NCBI GenBank assembly: GCA_964471535.1 | Contig: CAYYHA010000028.1 | Coordinates: 1-31,650, forward strand | DNA: 31,650 nt | DNA from: CAYYHA01 sp964471535 | GTDB lineage: Bacteria; Myxococcota; Myxococcia; SLRQ01 | Direction of reading: 5' to 3' | Part shown: positions 24,727-31,650 of the stretch, piece by piece | Position numbering within the stretch: the first letter of the stretch is position 1 | How the letters are laid out: each line of letters opens with the position of its first letter | Position numbers and translations under genes: made by a program | The notes under the pieces: generated by a model | Told to the model about the DNA's origin: nothing | The model's database searches: none | Seen by the model: the letters and a program-made list of their open reading frames with translations, nothing else

Positions 24727-26843
24727 CAGGTCCCCACGGCTTCCAGGGAAGCCCCTTCGAGGCACTCCTCGATGAGCGCTCCTACATCGAGCACCAGCGT
24801 CGTTCGACGGTCTCCCAGGTCGGTCGCACCCGCAATCCCTCGCACGTGGCCCAGCTTCTTCCCGAGCCCCTTGATCACCACGTCCTGCTCCCCCTGCAGG
24901 GTATCCACGAGGAGGCCGATGCGGCTCTCCGCCAGCCCGGCCACCACAACGTAGGTGGGTTGGGCATGTGCCCCATCGAAGCCAAAGAGACGATCGAGGT
25001 GCAGGAGAGGGAGCGTCCTGCCCCGCAGGTCGATCACCTCGTGGCCTTCCACGCGATGCACCGCCGTGGGATCGAAGCTCAAGATCTCGGAGACCGAGGC
25101 GAGCGGAACCGCAAAGACGCGGCCTGCGATCTGCACCACCAGTGCCTGCAGGATCGCCAGGGTGGTGGGGAGCGTGAGGATGAAGCGCGTTCCGGCCCCG
25201 GGCCGGGTCGCCACCTCCACCAGCCCGGAAAGTTCCGAGATGTTGTTCTTCACCACGTCGAGGCCGACGCCGCGACCGGAGAGCTCAGTCACCGAGTCCT
25301 TCGTGGAGAAACCAGGAACGAAGATGAGGTTGAGCCGGTCGCGCTCGCTCATCTCGTTCAGCTGTGCCTCGCTGACGAGCCCTCGCTCGAGGGCGCGCTG
25401 GGTGATGGCCTCGACATCGAGCCCACGCCCATCGTCTGCCACCTCGATGGTGACGTGGCTCCCCTTTTGCGCGGCACGGATGGTGATCCGACCCGCCGTG
25501 TGCTTCCCCTTCGCCGCCCGTTCCTCCGCCGGCTCGATGCCGTGATCGATGGCGTTTCGCAGGAGATGCATGAGGGGATCGGAGAGTTCCTCCATGATCA
25601 GCTTGTCGAGCTCGGTGTCGGAACCATGCACCTCGAGATGGATCTCCTTGCCCGTCTCCCGACCGATCTTCCGGACCATCCGTCCCAACTTGTCGAAGGT
25701 CTGCTTCAGGGGGACCATGCGGGCATCGAGCACGCCCTCCTGAAGCTCGGCCAGCCGACGATCCAGGCTTCGTACCTCGCGCCCCAGCTCACCTGCGAGC
25801 TCAGCGACCTGGGGATGCTCGCGCAGCCGCTCGGCGAGCCGCTGTAGGTTCGCCTTGGCGAGCACCAGTTCGCCAACCAGGTTCATGAGATGGTCGAGAC
25901 GGGAGATGTCGACCCGCACCGTCTGCGCGACGCTCTTCAGCGAGGGTGGCATCGCCTCGGCGAGACGGTCCGCCTCCTCGAGCGCCGCCCGCACCGCCTC
26001 GTCGGTCTGGGCCCGCCCGGCGCCCAGCTGCACGGTGGCCAGGCGCTCGGGCGCCGAGGACTTCGCCGTTTCAGCCGGTCGGGTGACCTCCCGCAGCGTC
26101 ACATCGAAGCGGCGCGTCGCCTCCTCGATCGCGGCAACCGGACCGTCCGTCCCCACGAGGAGATCGAAGGCGATGCTCGACCCGTCACCCGGATCCGGGG
26201 ACGGTAGGGTCGAAATCACCTCACCGTGCTCCTTGACCGCAGCCGTCAGCTCCGCGAGCTCTCGGTCGAAGGTCATCAAATCGAACGAGGCAGCAACGAA
26301 GACGAGGTGGGCACCCCGCTTCACGTTCTCGCGCAGTCGGTGCTCCTCGTACTCGGTCAGGACCTCCAGGATCTTTGGATCGAGGTCGAGCCCCGCCAGC
26401 GGATCGCCGTCCTCTCTGGTGGTGCTCGCCGCGAGCGCCGCATCCACCGCCTCCATGAGCGCCCGCGCACGCTCGGCGCCGCCGTGCGCGGCAACGCCTG
26501 CCTCCTCGTGCCCCGCCTCGGCGATGAGCAGGTTCAGGACCTCGACCCCCTCGAAGAGCAGGTCCATCAGGGTCGGGCTGATCTCCAGGCGCCCCATCCT
26601 TAGGCCATCGAGCAGGTCCTCGAGCCGGTGCGAGACCTCGGCGAGACGGCTCACGCCGAACATGCCCGCCAGGCCCTTCAGGGAGTGCGCCGCGCGAAAG
26701 GCCTCGTTCAGGAGGTCGGGATCCACCACGCCCCGCCGACTCCCATCGTCCAGCGTCAGGAGGCTGCGCGACAGGGCCTCTACGATCTCCTGCGCTTCGG
26801 AGAGGAACTCTTGGAGGGCCTTGCTCTGCCTCCCCTTCGCCAT
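24726..26843 (-). CDS. cheA: Chemotaxis histidine kinase CheA
   Basis: The 705-residue kinase has the standard order of domains. An HPt domain carries the phosphorylated H53 ('AAHSLKGLAGMFG'). A middle region (about residues 170-270) contains a compact alpha/beta segment ('AHLVFVAASFDLMTFDRELA', 'SSIAFDLLVGTDGPVAAIEE') that replaces the ordinary CheY-binding P2 domain. The dimerisation helices follow ('VRVDISRLDHLMNLVGELVL'), then the ATPase with N-box 'HLLRNAIDHGIE', G1 'VADDGRGLD' and G2 'GRGVGLDVVKNNI'. The C-terminal CheW-like domain includes 'HEVIDLRGRTLPLLHLD'. It starts two bases after the stop of the leading cheY. It is a full CheA and should phosphorylate the two CheY proteins and CheB of this operon. 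No receiver domain is fused to it. Confidence 0.95.
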   Translation of the reverse strand: MAKGRQSKALQEFLSEAQEIVEALSRSLLTLDDGSRRGVVDPDLLNEAFRAAHSLKGLAGMFGVSRLAEVSHRLEDLLDGLRMGRLEISPTLMDLLFEGVEVLNLLIAEAGHEEAGVAAHGGAERARALMEAVDAALAASTTREDGDPLAGLDLDPKILEVLTEYEEHRLRENVKRGAHLVFVAASFDLMTFDRELAELTAAVKEHGEVISTLPSPDPGDGSSIAFDLLVGTDGPVAAIEEATRRFDVTLREVTRPAETAKSSAPERLATVQLGAGRAQTDEAVRAALEEADRLAEAMPPSLKSVAQTVRVDISRLDHLMNLVGELVLAKANLQRLAERLREHPQVAELAGELGREVRSLDRRLAELQEGVLDARMVPLKQTFDKLGRMVRKIGRETGKEIHLEVHGSDTELDKLIMEELSDPLMHLLRNAIDHGIEPAEERAAKGKHTAGRITIRAAQKGSHVTIEVADDGRGLDVEAITQRALERGLVSEAQLNEMSERDRLNLIFVPGFSTKDSVTELSGRGVGLDVVKNNISELSGLVEVATRPGAGTRFILTLPTTLAILQALVVQIAGRVFAVPLASVSEILSFDPTAVHRVEGHEVIDLRGRTLPLLHLDRLFGFDGAHAQPTYVVVAGLAESRIGLLVDTLQGEQDVVIKGLGKKLGHVRGIAGATDLGDRRTTLVLDVGALIEECLEGASLEAVGT

Positions 26844-26845
26844 GA

Positions 26846-27235
26846 CTATGCGTCGCCGGCGCCGAGCAGTTCACGCACGGTCTTGAGCAGCGCCTGAGGC
26901 TCGAAGGGCTTGGTGAAGTAGGCCGAGGCGCCGAGTTCCAAGCCTCGCTCCCGATCCCGCTCCGAACTCTCGGTGCTGATGATGACGAGCGGCACGTCCT
27001 GGTACTCGGGGCGACTTCGGATGAAGCGTATCAGCTCGAGTCCGTTGATCTCCGGCATGTTGATGTCCGTGATGATGAGATCGAAGCGTTCTCTGGGGAT
27101 CAGCTTCAGCGCCTCGTAGCCGCTCGCCGTCTCGGTGGCCGAGACACCCTCCACCGACTCGAGTGTGGAGGCGACCAGGGCGCGCATCGCTGCGCTGTCT
27201 TCGACGACGAGGATCTTCTTCGGAGCTGCATCCAC
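26846..27235 (-). CDS. cheY: CheY-like response regulator (operon's first gene)
   Basis: The 129-residue single-domain receiver keeps all functional residues: the acidic pair in 'ILVVEDSAAMRAL', the phosphoacceptor in 'LIITDINMPEINGLEL', Ser in 'LVIISTESSERDRERG' and Lys in 'SAYFTKPFEP'. It resembles the last cheY of the operon and the family of gliding or chemotaxis CheYs that follow 'VVEDS.(A/T)MR'. The GTG at 27235 is chosen because it follows a -10-like TATCCT by eight bases; an in-frame ATG at 27265 would add ten residues but lies upstream of that element. It is probably the first gene of the operon. No output domain is present. Confidence 0.92.
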   Translation of the reverse strand: MDAAPKKILVVEDSAAMRALVASTLESVEGVSATETASGYEALKLIPRERFDLIITDINMPEINGLELIRFIRSRPEYQDVPLVIISTESSERDRERGLELGASAYFTKPFEPQALLKTVRELLGAGDA

Positions 27236-27243
27236 GGGGCCAC

Positions 27244-27249
27244 AGGATA
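27244..27249 (-). promoter_or_regulatory. Putative -10 element of the chemosensory operon
   Basis: On the minus strand TATCCT lies eight bases before the GTG start of the first cheY. No ribosome site is present. A -35 element is not evident. Confidence 0.35.
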
Positions 27250-27415
27250 CCCCAGAGCGACCCATTGCCCCAGGAATCGCCAGGCTCGGCCCGTGCCAGC
27301 GGTCGCTAGGACGCACCGCCACAGCGCTTTGGCCCCACTGCGCGCCTTTGCGCCCTGCCTCCGCCATCGCCCTCGAGTCGCCCAGTCGCCGAACCCACGC
27401 GGCGCCGCCACGGCC

Positions 27416-28411
27416 TCAGTCCGCCTCGAGATCGATGTAGCGGAGCTCGGGGAAGCGCGCCTTCATCTCGGCTTCGATGCGATCCACCTCGTCGCCCAGG
27501 GCCTCCACGACCCGCGCGCCGAACTCGCCGGAGAAGCGACGGATCGCTTCCGGGGAGTCGAGGTGGGGCAGCTGTTCGGCGACCCACGCCGCCTGCGCTT
27601 CGCCGAGCCTGCGGCCATCGAAATCGACGTCCGCCTTCATGCGGAAGGTATCCGCACCGAGGACGCGGCTGCGGAAGGCCCGGATGCCCCGGACCGTCGG
27701 CTGTGCGGCGAGGAAGCGGCGGATCGCCTCCCGCTCTTCCTCGGGGATGGCCTGCCCGAGGATCAGCTCGCGGTTCTTCAGCCCCAGCGAGATGGCCACC
27801 GCGCCGAGGAGCAGCCCAATCACGATGGAGCCCAGAGCATCGGGCACGTGGCTTCCCGTGAGGTAGGAGAGGCCGATCCCCGCCGCCGCGACGATCACAC
27901 CCAGGCAGGCCACGCCGTCTTCGAAGAGCACGGCGATGGCAGTGGGATCGGTGCTCGACCGGATGAAGCGGGTGATGCCCTGCCGTGCCATCTCGTGCTT
28001 GAGAGAGAGGATGACCTTGAGCAGCACCACCCCGTCCACGATGAAGGCGATGCCCAGCACCACCCAGCTCACCCAGGAGAAGGAGAGTTCGGGCGGGGAG
28101 AGGAGGTTGTGGATGCCATGGTAGACGGTAACACCGCAGCCCAGGACGAAGATCCCGATGGCAGAGAAGAGCGAGAAGAGATAGCGCTCCGCCCCGTAGC
28201 CATAGGGGAAGAGCGCATCGGGACCGCGCTCGCTCTTCTTGATGCCCACATAGAGGAGGGCCTGGTTGGCCGTGTCGGCGATGGAGTGGATCGTCTCGGC
28301 CAGCATCGAACCCGACCCGGTCATCCAGAAGGCGATGCCCTTGGTCGCTGTGAGCACGGTGTTTCCCAGGAGGGCCAGGACCACGGCCGTCTTGCTTTCC
28401 GACTGAGCCAT
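27416..28411 (-). CDS. ZnT9-type cation diffusion facilitator
   Basis: The 331-residue membrane protein starts at ATG 28411; the longer upstream frame crosses the divergent rlmN promoter. It has about six hydrophobic segments and a cytoplasmic C-terminal domain. In TM2 the metal-binding HxxxD is present (H42 and D46 in 'ETIHSIADTANQALLYVG'). The loop 'FPYGYGAERYLFSLFSAIG' and 'LGCGVTVYHGIHNL' are characteristic of the SLC30A9/ZnT9 branch. In TM5 the second motif starts with Glu rather than His ('LFEDGVACLGVI'), as is usual in this branch. Family members move Zn(II) or other divalent cations, often by proton exchange; for this branch the metal is uncertain. It is divergent from rlmN with 29 bases between start codons. 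Confidence 0.9.
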   Translation of the reverse strand: MAQSESKTAVVLALLGNTVLTATKGIAFWMTGSGSMLAETIHSIADTANQALLYVGIKKSERGPDALFPYGYGAERYLFSLFSAIGIFVLGCGVTVYHGIHNLLSPPELSFSWVSWVVLGIAFIVDGVVLLKVILSLKHEMARQGITRFIRSSTDPTAIAVLFEDGVACLGVIVAAAGIGLSYLTGSHVPDALGSIVIGLLLGAVAISLGLKNRELILGQAIPEEEREAIRRFLAAQPTVRGIRAFRSRVLGADTFRMKADVDFDGRRLGEAQAAWVAEQLPHLDSPEAIRRFSGEFGARVVEALGDEVDRIEAEMKARFPELRYIDLEAD

Positions 28412-28422
28412 GGCTGCACCCT

Positions 28423-28429
28423 TAGTGTA
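28423..28429. promoter_or_regulatory. Overlapping divergent -10 elements between the cation-efflux and rlmN genes
   Basis: TAGTGT reads on the plus strand (28423-28428), twelve bases before the rlmN ATG. On the minus strand TACACT reads from 28429 to 28424, twelve bases before the transporter ATG. The two hexamers share five base pairs, so both promoters probably cannot be used at the same time. Confidence 0.4.
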
Positions 28430-28440
28430 GAACGCGGCCG

Positions 28441-29475
28441 ATGTCTCTCTCCTTCGCCGACTTGAGCCGACCCGCCCTCGCCCGGATCCTCGAGAGCGAC
28501 GCGCGGGCGCAGGCGGCCTTGCGGGCCGTGTACGGCCGGCCCTTCGGCCCGCTGCCCGAGGCGGTACCCGGCGTCGCCCGAGCGCGTTGGACGGCCCTGC
28601 GCGCACGGCATCCGATGCCCGAGGCACGGGTCGTCGCGTGCCGAAGGGCCTCAGACGGGACAAAGAAGCTCCTGGTGGACCTCGGCGACGTGCAAGTGGA
28701 GACCGTGGTCATCCCGGGCCCGAACCGTTCGACGGTGTGCGTCTCCTCGCAGGCGGGGTGTACCCGAAGCTGTCGCTTCTGTGCCACTGCCCGGCTGCCC
28801 TTCGCCCGCAACCTAAGCGCTGGCGAGATCGTCGCTCAGTACCTCCTCGCCCGCGAGCGGGCACCCGCAGACCGGCCGCCACGGAACGTGGTCTTCATGG
28901 GCATGGGGGAGCCCCTCGACAACCTCGAGCAGGTGCTCGGTGCCGTCGAGGTGCTGTGTACCGATCCAGGCCCCGCCCTCGCGCCGCGGCACGTCACCGT
29001 CTCCACCTCGGGCGTGCTCCCCCACCTCGAGACCTTCCTGCGCCGGTCGCGCGCCAACCTCGCCCTCTCGGTCAACGCAACCACCCCCGCGCAGCGGCGC
29101 GCGCTCATGCCCCACGACCGGAGCTGGCCCCTCGAGGCGCTCCTCGCCGTCTGCAGGGCGCACCTTGGGACCCGCCTGCTCTTCGTCGAATACGTGCTCC
29201 TCCGCGGCGTGAACGACAGCGCGGCCGACGCCCGGCGCCTGGCGAACGCCCTCGAGGGACTTCCCTGCCGCATCAACCTGATCCCCTACAATCCTGCCAG
29301 CGCTGCACCCTACGAGCGACCCACTGCGGCAGAGGTGCGGGCCTTCAAGGAGGTGCTGGTGGCGGCGGGCCTGCGAACCTTCGTGCGCCGTCCCCAGGGA
29401 TCGGCCATCGACGCCGCCTGCGGGCAGCTTCGCCTCAGCCACCCCGTCACCTCGCCCCCCCTTGTCCGGAGCTGA
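28441..29475 (+). CDS. rlmN: RlmN-type 23S rRNA/tRNA adenine C2-methyltransferase
   Basis: RlmN methylates C2 of A2503 in 23S rRNA and A37 in some tRNAs by radical SAM chemistry. The 344-residue protein has the cluster motif CxxxCxxC (C107, C111, C114 in 'AGCTRSCRFCAT'), the SAM-binding 'VFMGMGEPLDN', and both special cysteines: C100 just before the cluster ('TVCVSSQ') and C327 in 'SAIDAACGQL', which carries the methyl group during catalysis. The N-terminal helical part is shorter and more divergent than in E. coli RlmN, but the 'ATTPAQRRALMPHDR' and 'VEYVLLRGVNDS' blocks are canonical. The housekeeping role is secure; Cfr-type C8 activity is unlikely, since the overall wording follows RlmN. 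Terminator-like hairpin at its end. Confidence 0.93.
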   Translation: MSLSFADLSRPALARILESDARAQAALRAVYGRPFGPLPEAVPGVARARWTALRARHPMPEARVVACRRASDGTKKLLVDLGDVQVETVVIPGPNRSTVCVSSQAGCTRSCRFCATARLPFARNLSAGEIVAQYLLARERAPADRPPRNVVFMGMGEPLDNLEQVLGAVEVLCTDPGPALAPRHVTVSTSGVLPHLETFLRRSRANLALSVNATTPAQRRALMPHDRSWPLEALLAVCRAHLGTRLLFVEYVLLRGVNDSAADARRLANALEGLPCRINLIPYNPASAAPYERPTAAEVRAFKEVLVAAGLRTFVRRPQGSAIDAACGQLRLSHPVTSPPLVRS

Positions 29476-29490
29476 GCGCGGCTTAGCTCC
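29468..29490 (+). terminator. Terminator-like hairpin at the end of rlmN
   Basis: A 10-bp stem (29468-29477 with 29481-29490, nine Watson-Crick pairs and one G-U) with a GCG loop includes the rlmN stop codon. It is followed by TCCTTGTG. Confidence 0.6.
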
Positions 29491-29605
29491 TCCTTGTGCC
29501 GGTGCACGGAGCTCCAAGGGGATTGCATCCCCGAGGGGACACACCGAGACTGCGCGGTCGGGGCAACGAGGCGATACGAGACCGAGGGAGGAGGAACGCT
29601 GGGTC
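29491..29605 (+). promoter_or_regulatory. Leader region of the DUF1641-sqr pair, possibly structured
   Basis: This 115-base stretch holds a perfect 6-bp hairpin, GGGGAT-TGC-ATCCCC (29518-29532), and CCTTG/CAAGG arms (29492-29496 with 29515-29519). GGAGGAGG lies 13 bases before the ATG at 29606. It could be a regulatory leader; no known riboswitch is recognised. Confidence 0.3.
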
Positions 29606-30427
29606 ATGGCAGGCGACGGAGAAGAGGTCACCCGCCTCCTGCAGGAGGTCCTCGAACGTCTGGACCGGCTCGAACGGCGGGTCGACGCCTTGGCAGCGTC
29701 GGGCCGGCGGGAGGGGGCTGCCGCGATCGCGACCGCGGTCGATGCCTTCGACGAGGCGGCCGCCCGCCTGCAGGCGCGCGGTGTGGACCCGGACGCGCAT
29801 CTCGCGGCCGCCCTGCGCCTCCTCGAAGGGCTCACCGATCCCGAGGCGGCCGCTGCCCTGACGCGGATTGCCGGCCGACTCGAAGCCCTCGACGGCGCAA
29901 CCGCGGCGCTCGAGGCAATGCCCGGGGCGATCGCCGCAGGGGTGGACCTCCTCGACGCGTGGGCCCAGGAGCCGCCGGGCGGCGGCGCCGCGACCGATGC
30001 GCGCCTGCGGAGGCTGCTGCGGGCACTCGACCGTTTCACCCAGGCGGAGGTGCTCGAAGCGGTGGAGGCCCTCGCAGAGGAGCTTCCGCGCCTCGCTCGG
30101 TGGAGTCGGTCGGCGGCCGGAGCCCTCGCCGCGGTCGTGGACACCTTCGATAGCTGGGCCACCCAGGCCGCCGAGCGGGGTTTGGACCCAGAGATGCTCT
30201 TCGAGCGCCTCGTTCGGACCTTGGAGGCGGGGGGGCGAAGCCTCCTGGCACCGGCCCCCCCGGTGGGACTCTTTGGGGCCATGCGCGCGACGAAAAAGCC
30301 CGAGGTGCGCCGCGCCCTCGGCGTGGCGGTGGCCCTGGCCGAAGGGCTGGGACGGGTCCTGGAAGAGGCGCCCGCGTCCCAAACCCGTTACCTGGAACCT
30401 GCGACAGAAAGGGACGGTTCGCCATGA
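29606..30427 (+). CDS. DUF1641-domain protein, partner of the quinone oxidoreductase
   Basis: The 273-residue protein is all-helical and soluble. Its first 50 residues are a coiled-coil-like stretch ('LLQEVLERLDRLERRVDALA'). The C-terminal segment 'PVGLFGAMRATKKPEVRRALG' matches the end of DUF1641, a small helical domain often encoded beside FAD-dependent sulfide:quinone oxidoreductase-like genes. This protein is longer than a minimal DUF1641 protein (about 150 residues), with extra helical repeats in front ('DAHLAAALRLLEGLTDPEAA'). It overlaps the next start as ATGA, implying translational coupling. The function is unknown; the link suggests an accessory or membrane-docking role for the oxidoreductase. 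A GGAGGAGG site lies upstream of the chosen ATG. Confidence in the family is good. Confidence 0.82.
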   Translation: MAGDGEEVTRLLQEVLERLDRLERRVDALAASGRREGAAAIATAVDAFDEAAARLQARGVDPDAHLAAALRLLEGLTDPEAAAALTRIAGRLEALDGATAALEAMPGAIAAGVDLLDAWAQEPPGGGAATDARLRRLLRALDRFTQAEVLEAVEALAEELPRLARWSRSAAGALAAVVDTFDSWATQAAERGLDPEMLFERLVRTLEAGGRSLLAPAPPVGLFGAMRATKKPEVRRALGVAVALAEGLGRVLEEAPASQTRYLEPATERDGSP

Positions 30428-31608
30428 GTGAGCACCACAGCATCGTGATCGTCGGTGGCGGAACGGGGGGCATCACCGTCGCTGCACGGCTGGCGAACGC
30501 GGGAGAGACCGACATCGCCATCGTGGAGCCCAGTGACAAGCACTACTACCAGCCGCTGTGGACGCTGGTGGGCGGCGGCGTCTTCCCCAAGGAGGTCACC
30601 CAGCGGGACACCGCCGACTACATCCCGTACGGCGCCACCTGGATCCGAGATGCCGTGGAGCGCTTCGAACCCGAGTCGAATTCGATCACCACCCGCGGGG
30701 GTAAGACGCTCACCTACGACTACCTCGTCGTGGCCATGGGCCTGAAGCTCGACTGGCACCGCATCAAGGGGATCGAGGGGCACGTCGGCAAGGACGGTAT
30801 CTGCAGCAACTACAGCTACGAGACCGTCGACAGTACCTGGCGCTTCCTCCGCGACTTCAACGGCGGCGACGCGCTCTTCACCTTCCCAGAGATGCCCATC
30901 AAGTGCGCAGGCGCCCCCCAGAAGATCATGTGGCTGGCCGAGCACTACTTCGAGCGCAAGGGCATTCGCTCGCGCTGCAACGTGCGCTTCTGCACCCATG
31001 GCCCACGCATCTTCGGCGTGGAGAAGTACCGGCGTGCGCTCGAGAAGCTGGTGGAGAAGCGGAAGATCGATTTGCGGGCCCACCACAACTTGGTGGAGAT
31101 CCGTCCAGGGTCCCGCGAGGCCGTCTTCCACAAACTCGACGAGGACAAGGAGGTGGTCCTCCACTACGACCTCATCCACGTCACGCCGCCGCAGAGCCCG
31201 CCCGAGGTTCTGAAGCAAAGCCCCATCGTCAACGAGGCCGGTTACGTAGACGTGGACAAGTACACGCTACAGCATCTTAAGTACCCCAACATCTTCTCCC
31301 TGGGCGACTGCAGCAGCCTGCCCACCTCCAAGACCGGTGCCGCCGTTCGCAAGGAGGCGCCCGTCTTGGTGGAGAACTTGCTCGCACATCGGAGGGGCCA
31401 GGCCCTGACGGCGCGGTACAACGGGTACACCTCCTGCCCGCTGGTGACCGGCTACGGACGCCTCATCCTGGCGGAGTTCGACTACGACGGGAATCCGATG
31501 GAGAGCTTCCCCTTCGATCAGGCGCAGGAGCGCTACTCGATGTATGCCCTGAAGGCCTACGTGCTCCCGGAGATGTACTGGCACGGCATGCTGCGCGGCC
31601 GCATGTAG
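30424..31608 (+). CDS. sqr: Sulfide:quinone oxidoreductase (type II-like)
   Basis: SQR oxidises sulfide and passes electrons to the quinone pool at the cytoplasmic membrane. The 394-residue flavoprotein begins with an FAD-binding Rossmann motif ('IVIVGGGTGGITVAARLA'), then the family block 'SDKHYYQPLWTLVGGGVF'. The second dinucleotide-like domain contains the redox cysteine C161 ('FPEMPIKCAGAPQKIMWLAE'), and C338 lies in 'YTSCPLVTGYGRLILAEFDY'. These two match the cysteine pair of the human SQOR-like, type II branch; the extra cysteine of type I enzymes in the 'C-terminal third' is not seen. The FAD segment 'NIFSLGDCSSLPTSKTGAAV' is present. The end of the protein ('MYWHGMLRGRM') is amphipathic and may insert in the membrane. 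It overlaps the DUF1641 gene by four bases (ATGA). It stands for sulfide detoxification or respiration. Confidence 0.92.
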   Translation: MSEHHSIVIVGGGTGGITVAARLANAGETDIAIVEPSDKHYYQPLWTLVGGGVFPKEVTQRDTADYIPYGATWIRDAVERFEPESNSITTRGGKTLTYDYLVVAMGLKLDWHRIKGIEGHVGKDGICSNYSYETVDSTWRFLRDFNGGDALFTFPEMPIKCAGAPQKIMWLAEHYFERKGIRSRCNVRFCTHGPRIFGVEKYRRALEKLVEKRKIDLRAHHNLVEIRPGSREAVFHKLDEDKEVVLHYDLIHVTPPQSPPEVLKQSPIVNEAGYVDVDKYTLQHLKYPNIFSLGDCSSLPTSKTGAAVRKEAPVLVENLLAHRRGQALTARYNGYTSCPLVTGYGRLILAEFDYDGNPMESFPFDQAQERYSMYALKAYVLPEMYWHGMLRGRM

Positions 31609-31650
31609 GGGTGCAGGGGCCGCCACGCACCGGCCGGGTCCCCGCCGTGC

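Noticed and set aside
27236..27367. Longer N-terminus for the first CheY
   Set aside because: The extra residues lie outside the receiver fold and cover the -10-like TATCCT; the GTG at 27235 gives a normal CheY.

Overview
The window is one stretch of a very GC-rich bacterial chromosome. Codon third positions are almost always G or C, so long antisense open frames are abundant and meaningless. The mix of genes suggests a deltaproteobacterial or Myxococcota-type organism: PEGA-domain and degenerate-lipobox proteins, a SARP-like regulator, a secreted subtilase with Ig/PKD-like repeats, and a receptor-less chemosensory operon with a HEAT-repeat protein. This is an inference; there is no rRNA or tRNA gene to test it. 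Two runs of exactly ten N (12086-12095 and 17139-17148) show that this is a scaffold, and the second run almost certainly hides missing genes.

Layout. 1-2009: the end of a PEGA membrane protein, then asparaginyl-tRNA synthetase. 2049-4364 (minus): a DGQHR-domain (DndB-like) protein, an AlkB-like dioxygenase and a small lipoprotein in one direction. 4755-8193: a DUF3592 membrane protein with a C-terminal CBM9-like domain, a convergent small membrane protein and a small exported protein. 8256-14426: a 1116-residue SARP/BTAD-AAA-TPR regulator followed by a secreted subtilase; 11-bp-period direct repeats lie on both sides of the regulator. 14544-17542: a DUF2071 protein, then two ABC exporter genes that look fused across the N gap. 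17543-18023: no convincing gene.

18024-27235 (minus) is the centrepiece: a ten-gene chemosensory operon in transcription order cheY, cheA, cheW, cheW, a degenerate receiver protein, a HEAT-repeat protein, cheR, cheB, a GAF protein and a second cheY. The genes overlap or lie within 15 bases of each other. It contains a full kinase and adaptation set but no methyl-accepting receptor, so inputs must come from receptors elsewhere or through the HEAT and GAF proteins. The system may control motility or another output.

27416-29475: a ZnT9-type cation-efflux protein and a divergent RlmN, separated by only 29 bases that appear to hold two overlapping -10 elements. 29606-31608: a DUF1641 protein translationally coupled to a type II-like sulfide:quinone oxidoreductase, pointing to sulfide oxidation or detoxification.

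Several transcription units start with a TAnnnT -10-like hexamer 6-12 bases before the start codon and no Shine-Dalgarno sequence, which suggests that leaderless mRNAs are common in this organism.
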